Shown here: positions 38,301 through 51,100 of the stretch, one piece after another
Layout of the letters: every line of letters begins with the position of its first letter
Position numbering within the stretch: the first letter of the stretch is position 1
Source: Antedon mediterranea
Taxonomy: Eukaryota > Echinodermata > Crinoidea > Comatulida > Antedonidae
Assembly: GCF_964355755.1 (NCBI RefSeq)
Contig: NC_092673.1
Span: forward strand, 12,217,001-12,281,000
DNA length: 64,000 nucleotides
Direction: 5' to 3'
The notes under the pieces: generated by a model
The model's input: only the letters and a program-made list of their open reading frames with translations
What the model was told of the DNA's origin: nothing
The model's database searches: none
Program-made: the position numbers and the translations under genes

Positions 38301-41300
38301 TTTCTTTGTCTGTGGATGGTCCTACATCACCTTCTTTGTCTGTGGATGGTCTTATACCCCCTTCTTTGTCTGTAAGTGGTCCTATACCCTTTCTTTGTCA
38401 GTGGGTGGTCTTACACCCCCTTCTTTGTCTGTGGACGGTCCTACACCCCCTTCTTTGTCTGTGGACGGTATTACACCCCTTTCTTTGTCTGTTGATGGTA
38501 TTACACCCCTTTTTTTGTTGTGTGTGGATGGTCTTACACCCCTTTCTTTCTGTGTGGATGGTCTTACACCCCTTCTTTGTCTGTGGATGGTCTTACACCC
38601 CTTCTTTGTCTGTGGATGGTCTTACACCCCTTCTTTCTCTGTGGATGGCCTTACACCCCTTTCTTTGTCTGTGGACGGTCCTACACCCCTTTCTTCTTTG
38701 TCTGTAGATGGTCTTACACCCCCTTCTTTGTCTGTGGATGGTCCTACACCCCCTTCTTTGTCTGTAGATGGCCTTACACCCCTTTCTTTGTGTATGGATG
38801 GTCTTATACCCCCTTCTTTGTCTGTGGATGGTCTTACACCCCCTTCTTTGTCTGTGGATGGTCTTACACCCCTTCTTTGTCTGTGGATAGTCTTATACCC
38901 CCTTCTTTGTCTGTGGATGGTCTTATACCCCCTTCTTTGTCTGTGATGGTCTTATACCCCCTTCTTTGTCTGTGGATGGTCTTACATCCCCTTCTTTGTC
39001 TGGACCCACTACTTTGATTGATTAAATCAGACATTGTTTCTTGTATGATTAGGAGACCAAGACCTTCAAAGTGAAAGTTCACAAGTGGATGCCTAAAAAG
39101 GTCTTGTACAGAACAGTATATTGTAGGTCCATGTCACTAATTTGAGAATTACTTGAATAATTATATTGAGATGTCTTTTACGAATTGATTTGGTTCGGAT
39201 TTTGCTAAAAAATCAATGAGTAGAGAAAATCGAGGAAAAGGATACAGATGGTTTACAGCAAAGGCCCATTACCATAAAAATGGAGTACATTTTTTTAGAT
39301 GCAACGAAAATGAACAAGAATTATCTGAGTTTCTGACTAATGAAAGTAGGTCTACTGCACAAATGCAGGATAAGTTTGTAGTAAGTTTGAAAGACGGTAT
39401 TCTCTTAACTCATGAAAATGAAAACTTTCCGAACTTGTCTCATATGCAACATCAAAGAGGCCAACGAAAGAATGCTACTTTACATCAAAAATATTTCCAA
39501 ATGGCATCTAACAATTCAATTCAACTTTTATTTCAGACAATTGTCCATATGGTATAATACATTGCAAAAAAAAAAGATGATGGAGAGAGGACCAAAACTT
39601 TTATCTAACGATTGACACATCACAGTTTAGCAAACCAGTCGGCATAGATGAGCTCAGTGATTGCTGTTTCTCAGTGATCTGTCATACTTTACGCCTATCC
39701 TATCACATCAAAAGTCAAAAATTCAGAATAATAATTCCTGCTCATTTTTGCAGTGTCATTTATTTCGTTAAAAAAAAAATTAGGTGCATTTATACCAATG
39801 TAAACCACATACAGTATGTTCACATATTATATATGTCAAAGGTTATAAATTGTATTTCCAGTCATTTTATGTGAAAATGTTTCATTACTACAAATATAAA
39901 TGTCTCTATTCTGAACAAAATGACACCAAAATCGATTGAAAATGATCAGTAGTTACTGAGATATACAGATAAGAGGTCAAAGGTCAAACTGGGAGAAACG
40001 TCATTTCCGGTCATTTTTTGACGAAACTTTTCATTAGAGCAAATAGAAATATGTGGTTTGTGAACAATTTAACACCAGAATCAAGTCTCTACTGTTTATA
40101 GTTGCCAAGATATGAAGACTTTTTGTTTTTATGGTGGCCATTTTGAAATCAAGATGGCCGCCATACCGGACGTTGGACACTTGGCACCCCCCGATATTTT
40201 TAATCTATATACATCAAAGAAACTTTGTGGCAAGTTTCATGCTTTGGTAATAAAGTGCACAACTTGGCTATTTTTATGGCACTAACTGCTCTACTAATGT
40301 ACATATTATTGAACCATGCCTGCACCGTCTACAAATAAACCATTCATAAAAGCAATGTAATATATCAAGAGAGGTTCATATACAGAGAGGGGTACGACAA
40401 GGTGATACTCTGTCCCCAAAGATATTCACAGCAACCATCGAAGAAGTATTCAAAAAGGCTCAGCTTAATGGAGGAATAACTATTGATGGAGAAATGCTTA
40501 CAGACCTCCGTTTTGCGGATGACGTGGCATTGATTTCAACATCAGTTGCAGATATGAAAAACCAGCTCTCAATTCTGAATAAGGAGAGTAAATCAATCGA
40601 ACTAACTATGCACAAAGACAAAACAAAATACATGACTAACTTTGACACTCAGGAAGACATTGAAATAGGAGGGCCGAAAACTAGAAAAAGTGGAAGAATA
40701 TAAATATCTAGGACAAACACTGAAAATGGAAGACACCACGAAGGAGGAAGTTCTGTTAAGAATAAAAGCAGGATGGATGAATTTTGGCAGACACAAACAC
40801 ATGCTGACCGACAAAAGTATACCAATGTCACTGAGAAAGAAATTATTTAACCAATGTGTGCTATCAACTATGACATGGTTCAGAGACATGGGCAACTAGA
40901 GGGTACTCCGAGAGTACAAACCTCCGCCTACTGTAAAATTCCCCTACATAAAATTCCCCCTGAATATTTTTTTTTTTACATTTTTTTTTATTAGTTCTCA
41001 GTGTAAATATGTTAACTGCACACTACAAAGTTGTGGATGACAGTGTGGTGTAATGGTTAGGTATCCAGCCTCTCACAGTTGAGATCGCTGGTTCAAGTCC
41101 CACTGAGGGTTTTTTTTTTTTATTATTTTTTTATTTTTTTTTTTTTGTGGACCTTGATCTTTGACCCTGACCCTTCAAAATTTAACCACAATTATATGAT
41201 GTGTCATTGATCATTGTGGCTAAGTTTGGTGAGAATCGGATCAAAACTGTGGTCTCTAGGCAGTAAAATAGTTTTTTGTTAGTTGTGACCTTGACCTATG

Positions 41301-42076
41301 ACCTTTCCCCTCAAATTCGAACTCGTCCGAGCTTTTTGGGCATAGATCATTGTGTCCAAATTTGGTTAGAATCGGATAAAAACTGTGGCCTCCAGGCTGT
41401 TCACAGACACACACACAAACACACCCACGCACGCACACACACACACACACACAAACATACAGGGGTGAAAACATAACCTCCTTGGCGGAGGTAATAACAA
41501 AGGAACTTGAACAGAAACTTACAACTACTCAAAGAGTATAGATATTTTGTACTTTTTAATCTTCATGTTGTTTTTAATGTTGTAATTTTGTATTTTATTG
41601 TTGGATGATTTTGTTTTGCTGGAGACCCACTTGATAGTTTGATTTTGTTCGCTTTTGGGAATCCTGTCTCTCTCTAGTGTTTATTATTTTTTGTTATAAT
41701 TATGTGAGACGAAATAAATGAAATGAAATGAAAATGAAAATGATGAACTTATCGCTTCAAACAGGGTAAATCATACAATCATACAATCATCAGAAAAAAG
41801 ACAGGTGTTTACAGATATAATGGAGAAAGTAAGACAGTCAAAAAGGAGATGGGCTGGGCATGTGGCAAGATTTCAAGATAATAGGTGGACATACAGATTA
41901 ACAGAATGGCAACGAAGAGTAGGAAAGAGGAAAAGAGGAAGACAGAAAAGAAGGTGGAGAGATGATCTAACAACATACATTGGAACAGCTGCATGGACTA
42001 GGACAGCAAGAATTAGACAGAAATGGAAATGTTATGAGGAGGGCTTAATTCATTCAACAATGGATGAACTAATGCC

Positions 42077-42108
<32 letters not shown>

Positions 42109-45100
42109 TAGAAAAGCAATGTAATAATATTTTAATGTGTGAGAGTGTAATGTAAGAGTCTTACCTAACCTAACTTCTAAATCCGTAGTACCCATTTAAC
42201 CACTAAATCTTGTAGAATTTCATGATACCATCATTTCTTTTTATAATATTTATGAAAAAGTTATGATCTTCAACAGAAGATGCTTTTATCTTTCTCTATA
42301 GGTCTAATGTTCTATGAAATTTGTCTGAAACAATAGACCTTGTATAGTGTAAACATAACTTCCTGGGAATTTATTATCTGTAGTCCTGTGAACAAATTGC
42401 ATCATGTTTTGTAATTCACCTGAAGAGTGTGATTAGCTTTGCTGGCCATACGAATAGTGAATAAATATGAAGTCCTCTTACTTCATCTTGTATCGTTTCT
42501 AATCTTCTAATGAAATTAAGAAAAATATATAAATAATGGGGGTTTAACAATCATATTAATAATGTAGGCTCTTTTTTGTTTTAAACCAAAATGAAATTCA
42601 GAGGTTCTCTGCTGTAGAATACAAATTGGAGTCAAATGAAATAAATAGAAATGTTCAGGTATAATTCTTCAGGCCCTAAAAATGTTTATTGTCTCATTTT
42701 TTCAGAAGGCAATAATTATTTAGGTTGGAATATGTCGACCTTTCAAACATCCATACACGATACAACTGAAGAGGAAAAAATAATATCATTAATATCCTCT
42801 TGTTTGATTTTTTATAGGATCAACAAACCATGGGGGTTGTAGTCTGTTGTTGTAAAGTTCTTCTATAAAGTAGTTAACAATCAAACAAATCTTCCAGATC
42901 TTTTGTTTTAGAAAAAACTAAACTGTAATTCCTGGTCTCAATTGTTTTTTTAAAGGTATATTTTGAGTGGAATTTCTAATATCATGAGTACCACAGCTCC
43001 ACCACCACAAACAAAAAACAAAATTTCAATGGAAAGTGAAGACAAGAAAGATTATGCATCTCAGGTAAACAATTTTTAGAATAGATTTCCTTGAATAATT
43101 ATATTAATATAGAGATTTTGTAATAAAATGATAGTAGATTAATGTTTTTTTTTTATTTTTAGAATCGTAATGTGACTTTAGTGTCTATGAAATCTCTTGA
43201 ACAAGTGAAGTCAGCAATTCTTGTCAACAAAGTACCAGGCGAGAAACCAACCCGTTTGGAAACTGACATTATGTCTGTTGTACTTCAAAAGCAGGAGAAA
43301 TGGGACATTGATGGCTTGGTGTGTGAGGATGTTGACAGTGGTATAGCTTTTAGATTGCCTGATAATATTCATAGTGAAATTACGGTATCTGATGATAATT
43401 ATGATGAAGTTATTGATATAAAGGTATTTTTGATATATCAGCTTATTACTATTGAATTGAATTAATTTATTTGTAAGTAAAGGACCTATAGGACCTATAC
43501 CACCAACAGAAAACAATACATTCCAACATTTGATCATTTACTTTATAAAATGCACAATTTCTTATATATTGTCCCCCTGAAAAAATTATTTTTTTAATGT
43601 TTTTGTTGCCAATATGTCATTTTATGTCACATAATAGTTTGACCAAATATTGAATCGAAAACTAATTATTTACCTGAAAAAACTGTAATTAAAAACAAAT
43701 AATAGTGAGCTTTTGCAACCTTACGAATACGATAACGTAAACGGATACGTCACGCACACGTATTCGTTTTTCGTAAGCCAGTTAAAATCTGTTTCGCTTG
43801 GCAACGAAATATTGAGGGCGCCGTCCAAAATATTACTGCAGTAAATTTTAGCGAAGCGCAGGTACTGTACGTGTTGCTTGGTGCTTGGCTAACTAGGCCT
43901 AGCGTAACATCAAAGCGAGTGAAGATTTTAAAATCTGCTATTTATCAAAATTGACCTAGCATTTTAGTAAATTACTTTAGTAAATTACTTTCAATAAAAG
44001 TATAATTATATTATAATCATGAATCATTCCTGATTAAATTGCAAAATGTGCACAATAGATCAAAAACTATACTCGTTTTGTAGTCACGATATTCGTCAAC
44101 ACAAAAACGCTTTACTAATATGAAATGGGAATCAGCTCAAAAGATTCACAAATGTGTGACGTTTTCGTATTCGTAAGGTTGCGAAACCTCCCTATTAATC
44201 AAATTGACTGCAATTGTCAATGAGCTTTTGGTTGAAATTAACCCTTTATTTTGTCCTTGAAAAAGGTTGTTTTTCCTAGGTAAGTGATTAATTTGATTGA
44301 AGCTGCAAATGGCCTATTTAAAGTATTTTTTTATTAATCTTTATTTTTCATGTTTTTGGGGACGATATATCTTTCATAATTGTTTTCCTATTTACCAAAG
44401 ATGAACAACTTCAAATCAAATCCATTTATCTGGGATGAATCAAGTACAAGTGTAACATCTCAAGTTACAAGTTTAGAACTCAATAAGCCTGATGGTAAGG
44501 CAATCATACTGGAAAATCTACCCGAAACTATTGACATGTTTATTGCTAACCCTCAACCTGTTCCTGTTGTATCCCTTCCAGGTAAGTGTTTTTATTTTGG
44601 CTACAAACTATTGACATGTTTATTGCTAACCCTCAACCTGTTCCTGTTGTATCCCTTCCAGGTAAGTGTTTTTATTTTGGCTACAGTAGGTTTTTTTTTA
44701 TTTTCTTTTGGAAAATATAAATGAATAGACTAATAATTATATTTCCAAAGTTAAAATGTTTTTTTTATATATATAATTTTGTTTCAATTTTTAATTTCAG
44801 GTATTTATTTAGACAACACAACGGCATCACTTACCTATGGATTCAACTTAACTAGCAACGAGGGGTCTCTAGTTTTATTAGTGAACCCGAACAACATCAC
44901 ATCCACAATGACACTTTACATGCGCTACCAATATCCTTCAAACGGTTCACAATATGATCTTGCAATGGATCTGCCTTTACATGTTAATAATGTTACAGTA
45001 AATTGGAATGCAACTACAAACCTGACAGGAAATATTTTTACATTGGTTATTAACACTGACAATTTACTTGGTATTGGTTCCTACTTTATTACTGTTGATA

Positions 45101-48100
45101 GCCAAAATGCTACTGATGACAACTACACAATATCTGCATTCATGGCAAACTGTTTGTATTGGAATACAGAAGTTGAGCAATGGAATACTGATGGTTGTCA
45201 GGTAAAACCGTATTTATATATAAATTTACGCAAGGTCAAAATTCCGTAAATCGTGCGTTACTTCTAGTATGTTTACTCGATGGTATATAAAGTACTCATT
45301 TTAACCACCTGATGTAACCCTGTTTACTAATTAAATTGAGTTAGATAATTAGTTACCTGACATTTAAAACAAATTTATGTATACACTGTCTAATGGATGT
45401 CCATCTTGAAAAATGCCTGCACACAATAATACGAGGATGCTTCACATTTACCTCCTATCTCCTTCTACAATAATTGTTTTTAATACCTGAAAACTGGTTG
45501 CTCGAGCTCGAGTACAGCATGATAATGTTTAAGACAGGCTGATTTTAAAAAAAAATACTATTTTGATATCTTTAATATACGTTTATACAAATGTATTGAT
45601 TTGCGATGAATGGAACATTCAAATCTCTCAGTCTTCCAGTATAATTATTTGGTTTAACACAAGTAGGTAAATGTATGGGCCCTTGGGGATAAACTTAAAA
45701 CCTTTAGATATATTAGTAAAAAGGTTCATCTGAATCTCTGTATAGTATTCAAATAATGTTGTCTTTTGGATGAACCAAAGGGAATAAAACCGTAAAAGGT
45801 TTTTACTCTAGCTTTCACTGGTTCAATGACACAGCTTAATCATGAATGAGTCTATGTGACTTGGAATTGTTACCATGAAATCTTGTATTTGATACAGCGC
45901 CATCTATGGAACATTCAGGTTTACCCAAATAGGATTGTTGGGGCCTCCTCTTTAGTAAGTTGTTATATAGTTTTGGGAGTTCTAATCTGCCGTCGTCTCT
46001 GTTCATAGTACAGTATTACTATGTTTTCTTATTTTTATGGATTCTTTTATATTTCTATCTTTCCATGAAGATTCTGTGCCTAGTATTTTTGCATTCCAAT
46101 TTGGTAAATGAGTGTGAGTGGTCATGTAATCAGTAATGGCTGAGTTATGAACAATTTCTGAGGCTGAATTTCTGGCTGAACGTGTTAAAATACCTGTACA
46201 ATGTGAAGTGACATCTGCTTTGTTTTCTTTTATCCTTGTTGATAAGGTTCTCGCTGTTTCCCCTATATAAACTTTTTCACAGTTGTTGTAATTTATTTGG
46301 TATATGACACTCATGATTTCATGGTAACAATTCCAAGTCACATAGACTCACTCTTAAGCTGTGTCATTGAACCAGCCGAATGCTAGAGTAAAAATTTAAG
46401 TTTTACGGTTTTATTCCCTTTAGATATAGTATTGCAATACTTTGACAATACTGTAAATACATATTAACCATTTTTTGTCGCCATTTGAATCGCAAATTTC
46501 TTACTTTGAGTGTGGGTAGTCTAGTAGTTTAAAATTTGCTTTTCAAAATGTAATACTGTACATGTTCAGTTGCTGCAAAAATGGATAATTGGTATAATTG
46601 TGTGTTTTTTTTAGGTTGGAGTTTTAACCACAGAAAATGTTCTGCATTGTCAATGCTCTCATCTAACCTTTTTTGGTGGTAGTTTTTTTGTACTACCCAA
46701 TACAATACATTTTGTAGAGGATGCAAAACTATTCAAAGGATTTCTAGACAACCCTGTTGTAATCAGTGCAGTGATTGTAGTATTTTGTTTGCAAGTTCTA
46801 TGTTCCATCTGGGCCAGAAGAAAAGATAAAACAGACCAGCTTCAGGTACTATATTTTGTAGATTTATGCTTGGTTACCATAAGAGGCCTACATGGTGGTA
46901 CATTGTTTCAATGTACCTGAGGTTAAGTAGACCTGTAGGATCTAGGGCTGAGTTGTGTAGACTATAGCTTATATATACTGTAAATGGTGTTGACCATTTT
47001 CGTATGCACACACAACATGCATCCAATTATCTACAGTATACTTGATTTTTATTTTGTACTATTAGGCACATTTGATTGTTCTCCATGACAACGATCCACT
47101 TCATTGTCATCGTTACCACGTGACTATATTCACTGGAATGCGTAGTGGAGCAGGTACATCTGCCATTGTCACATTGACCCTGTCAGGCCTCCTAGGCAAG
47201 ACTAAGCCACATGTGATGACTTCTAAAACCAGGAAAGTGTTGCAACAGGGATCATCTGATTCATTCCTCCTGACAACCAAAGAGTCTCTAGGGGATCTTT
47301 TGTCAGTTAGAGTATGGCATGACAACTCTGGTAGCCATCCAGAATGGTAAGTTTTTTTCAAATTTAGTCATTTCTGGATAAATATTTGGTTTTCTTCGTT
47401 GAGATGAGCTGTATGTCTAGGCTAATACTAATCTAGGCCAGGCCCAGCAACTATTCGGCTAAACTATAGCCAAGCTGGCCGACAAAGTTTGGTCAGAACA
47501 GCAACCATGTTGTTTTTAGTGAGCACCTTTGAGAGGTAATTGCTTAAAATCAACTGGAATTTTGTGGAGACATTTTTATATAGTGTTGGTTTGACAATCG
47601 AATAGAATGCGCTAACATAACTATCACAATTAACTTGATTTTAATATTACGCATATAAATAACATTGTCTGCATGTGCTGTAGACTTAGATGTTACACTT
47701 TTCAAGTAAGTCCTTCTACCCTAAAGGTCATGTCATGTTCTTGATTTTTGCGGCCGACTTAACCGGTAGGAAACTTCAAACCCAAAACCCAGAAATTTAA
47801 AATAGATTCCGGAAATCACGCTCTTTAAAAATCTTCGGTCTATGCAATCATATAAACAATTTATACTGTACTTGCTTGATAGTAATAGGTTGGTTAACAA
47901 GCTTAATAGTTTATATGACCTTTCTTTCTTTCTGTACAACAATACTATAAATACTATATAGACGTTTAAGGGATCCGGGTGCGAAAAACAAATAACTGTA
48001 ATAATAATATTTGACTTTGGGTGCATAATAAAACTTGTAGTCAAGTGTCTTCCAATTATCATTGATTTAAACTTGCTTTTAAACAACTTGTATTCATGAC

Positions 48101-51100
48101 CTTTTACAAGACTATTAATTCTGAATTATCCCAAGTTAAAATATTGTATTTATTTCAGGTACCTGAGTCGTATACTGATTCATGAAGTAGACAGTGAAAA
48201 GTGTTGGTACTTTCTCTGTAAGAGCTGGTTGGCAGTAGACATTGGAGACTGTGTCATTGACCAAACTTTTTTAGCAGCTACCAAAGATGAACTCAACCTA
48301 TTTCATAATCAATTCTTGATTAAATCAATGAAAGAATTTCGGGATGGACATCTCTGGTTCTCTGTCATCACACGACCTGCAAGTTCCTCATTTACAAGAC
48401 TGCAACGTATTGCCTGCTGTTTTTCAGTTCTTTTTACTTCAATGCTTACTAGTATAATGTTTTATGGAGTTCCTGATGATCCAGATACACAAGATCTTGA
48501 TTTTGGGAAGTTTCAAATTAGTTGGAGAGAAATCATAATTGGCATTGAGTGTAGCATTTTAGTGTTTCCAATCAATTTTTTTACCGTAACATTGTTTCGT
48601 AATGCAAGATGCAACAAAGACGAAGTAGTACTGCTAGAGATTGAAGGTCTTATTGATGATGATTCCGATATTCCATTATATTTTTTGGAGTCCAATGACA
48701 ACTCTGAATATAGTGCTTTTTCTTCGTCTGACACAGCTGAGTCAAACAGAAAGCAATCAATTTGCAAATGTAAATCAACAATGACACTTGAGAGAAAACC
48801 TGAAGCTGTGGGTATAGAATCTAACAAAAAACATGGCTGCTTGCCATGGTGGATTATCTATTTTGCTTGGTTCATCTTGTTTTCATGTGAAGGTGTCTCG
48901 GCTTATGTTATTATGTTGTATGGTTTAAAATACGGAAAACAGCGATCCTTAGACTGGTTGATGTCCATCTTGATTGCATTCTTTCAAAACATCTTTGTTA
49001 TCCAGCCAACTGAGATGATTTTTATAGCAGCACTACTCTCGTTGTTGTTTAAGATGAAAGAAAAAGAAGATGTTGGTGTGCAGTTATTTAAGAACTTCCA
49101 TATAGGTAATGTATTTATATTATTGGTTCGTGATATTTTAAAATTATATATGGTATCTGTCTAATTGAATAACACTAAAACATTTTTATTCTACCAAGTT
49201 AAGTCACTATACAGTATATCCATATCACTAAAGATAAGTATTAAAAAATCATTGCATTTGGGTGTGATCATCCAAAGTGCCTGCAGAATGAAAAAGTTGC
49301 AATCAGAACTTTTATATTCATTGATGTATTTTATTTATATCTATTATATAATTAATTCACTATGCAAAGTACTATAAGTTAAATTTGCCTATTGTCCGCT
49401 ATCTAAAATACACATAGAAAAGCAATAAAATAAATATGACATTTTATTACACCATAATAAAGATTATTTTTCGAACAATGGTTTAAAAAGGTATTTCCTC
49501 CATTTTTCAAATAATTGTTGTGTTCCATTTTTCAGTTAAGTCCGAACACCATCAAACAGTGGATTGTAAATACAACATGGACCACTACAGGCCCCCACCA
49601 ATTCAAGCTGTTGAAATTGCGCGCAAGAAGCGTCAAGCAGACTTCAAGTTGCATTCAATTTTACGAGAATTCGTCGGACAACTGATTCTGGTATGGCTTG
49701 TTATGGAAATTGTCTACACACAGCAAGATCCAAATTCTTTCTATTTTAATAAAATTATTCAAGATACATTTACTGATACACTTGATGAGGTAAAGCCTTT
49801 TATTTTATGTTAAATTATCATTTTGTTAATACATATTGCCTACTGTAGGAACCTCGTTAATAATTGGGTATTGCCTATTGAGGTTTTTTTTCTTTGCAAG
49901 TTGTTATATATTTTTGGTAATTTCAAACCGCCATTTGATAATTGTGTTACCATGTTTCCTTATCTTAATTGAATCCTAAATTTTTCTGTCCTTCGATAAT
50001 TTTTAGGTAGATGAGAGTGTGTTCGAATGAAAGTTAATGCTGGTAAAAAATATCAAATGTTTTTTTAAGCAAACTTACAGCACAAAATTCAGCATACCTT
50101 GAATTTTTGACACGTTTCATGTGTTTTCATCAGTAGTGTTTATGAGGATTCTTCTATGACCTGATGACATATAGAAGGACGGTCATTCCAGTCCTTGGTC
50201 ACAGTTCAGAGAAGGTTTCTTCTCTTCTTTTTGATGTAAATGGCCTCCCATACTATAAGTACTGTATGTATTGTCCCAATCAATATTGTGTCATGTAGTG
50301 GAAAATGTTCTGCACCCGCCGAAAATTTGTGTCTAGGGGGCTCTTTGTGTACTAAATTTTGGCAAAATCTATGACGTGAAAATGTAAAATTGTATTTTTT
50401 TTGTTTTTTGTTAGGCTCTTGGGATTGCATAGATAATAATAGCAACTATGGAAAGTAAATTTTGCTATTCATATGGTTCTCAAACTTTGTTGAAATAACT
50501 AATAATAATAATGATTTGTTACAATGATTTACACTTGTGAGATTTTTGTAGTGTGAATTTGGTATAAATAGATTTTAGCAGTACCTTATTTTAATTATAG
50601 CATGGTAATGTATTACATCAAAATATATAGATTGAAATTCAATTGTTATAATCATTTTCTCCTACAGCACATTTGTGACAAAGGCCTACCTAAGTGATTT
50701 ATTTTATTTTTTTAAACCTATATAGGTTTCCAGTTTTGTTGATCTATTTGAGTGGTTGAGGGAAACAGCTGGACCAGCCTGGTTTGATCAAACTTCAGAG
50801 TTTCTAAGCAATACAAGCTCGGTGCTTGTCGGCACAGTTCGACTAAGACAGCTTAGAGTTTTACCAGGTACTACCCCTTTGCTCAGACTGTTTGTTTGCT
50901 CTTGGCAAGTTATTGAGAATCTAGAGCAAGATAAAATAATAGTGGATAGCAATTTTCCGATCAGCCAGTTGATGAAGGCATCTGCCTTCATTCTTTGACT
51001 CAATCGCGTTTCATTTGCTTTTATTTTTATGTCATTACTCTATTTGCTTTTTATATTTAGGCTATTGCTCTCTATAGAGCGATAGCCTATTGTACGTACA

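Larger units (their letters stand above)
36621..40297. mobile_element. 3.7-kb element with about 440-bp inverted arms around a minisatellite
   Basis: The left arm (about 36621-37060) and right arm (about 39860-40297) are reverse complements over their whole length. Paired words include GTAGAGCAGTTAATG/AACTGCTCTAC, ATTACCAAAGCATGAAACTT, TATCGGGGGGTGCCAAGTGT, TATGGCGGCCATCTTGATTT, a TGACCTTTGACCT pair and ATCGATTTTGGTGTCATTTT. Between the arms lie the minisatellite at 37570-39003 and an ORF remnant at 39040-39560. Arm length and symmetry indicate a fold-back type DNA element or the two ends of one transposon. No transposase was recognised. Confidence 0.8.
40374..42085 (+). pseudogene. RTE-type LINE RT remnant with two nested insertions
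   Basis: Three coding pieces in order: 40374-40898 with RGVRQGDTLSPKIFTATIEE and LRFADDVALIS, then after a frameshift EEYKYLGQTLKMED; 41497-41540 with TKELEQKLTTTQR; and 41745-42085 with RRWAGHVARFQDNRWTYRL and GRQKRRWRDDL. These are RT motifs and the conserved C-terminal block of RTE-like elements. Insertions at 40899-41496 and 41541-41744 split it. A GACA/GATA microsatellite follows at 42082-42112. Confidence 0.85.
26953..42955 (+). other. Intron 13: 16-kb transposon-rich intron, one short exon missing
   Basis: Exon 13 ends in phase 0 and exon 14 begins in phase 2, so a coding piece of 3n+2 bases must lie here or be lost. I could not find it by eye. The intron contains a possible DNA-transposon remnant (27105-27960), a duplicated 530-bp unit split by an LTR element (28326-33400), two inverted-repeat elements (35178-36316 and 36621-40297) and an RTE LINE with nested insertions (40374-42085). 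Confidence 0.75.

Noticed and set aside
37598-39017. Several long overlapping open frames (up to 382 residues) rich in VDGLTPPSLS or MVLHPFFVCGWS
   Set aside because: They are translations of the minisatellite. The unit is about 30 bases with no stop, so every frame stays open; there is no start context, splice signal or domain.
41036-41111. Possible tRNA gene
   Set aside because: A and B boxes are present, but the stem structure is incomplete and the sequence is the head of a SINE-like insertion inside a LINE.
41405-41460. CA-rich stretch as a regulatory element
   Set aside because: It is a simple CA/CAAA repeat that belongs to the tail of the SINE-like element.
42651-42842. Candidate for the missing exon between exons 13 and 14
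   Set aside because: Starting after the TTTTTTCAG acceptor in phase 0 meets a stop within six codons, and the peptide does not resemble the family.
47733-48086. 117-residue antisense frame in intron 19
   Set aside because: No domain, low-complexity hydrophobic composition, and surrounded by ordinary intron sequence.
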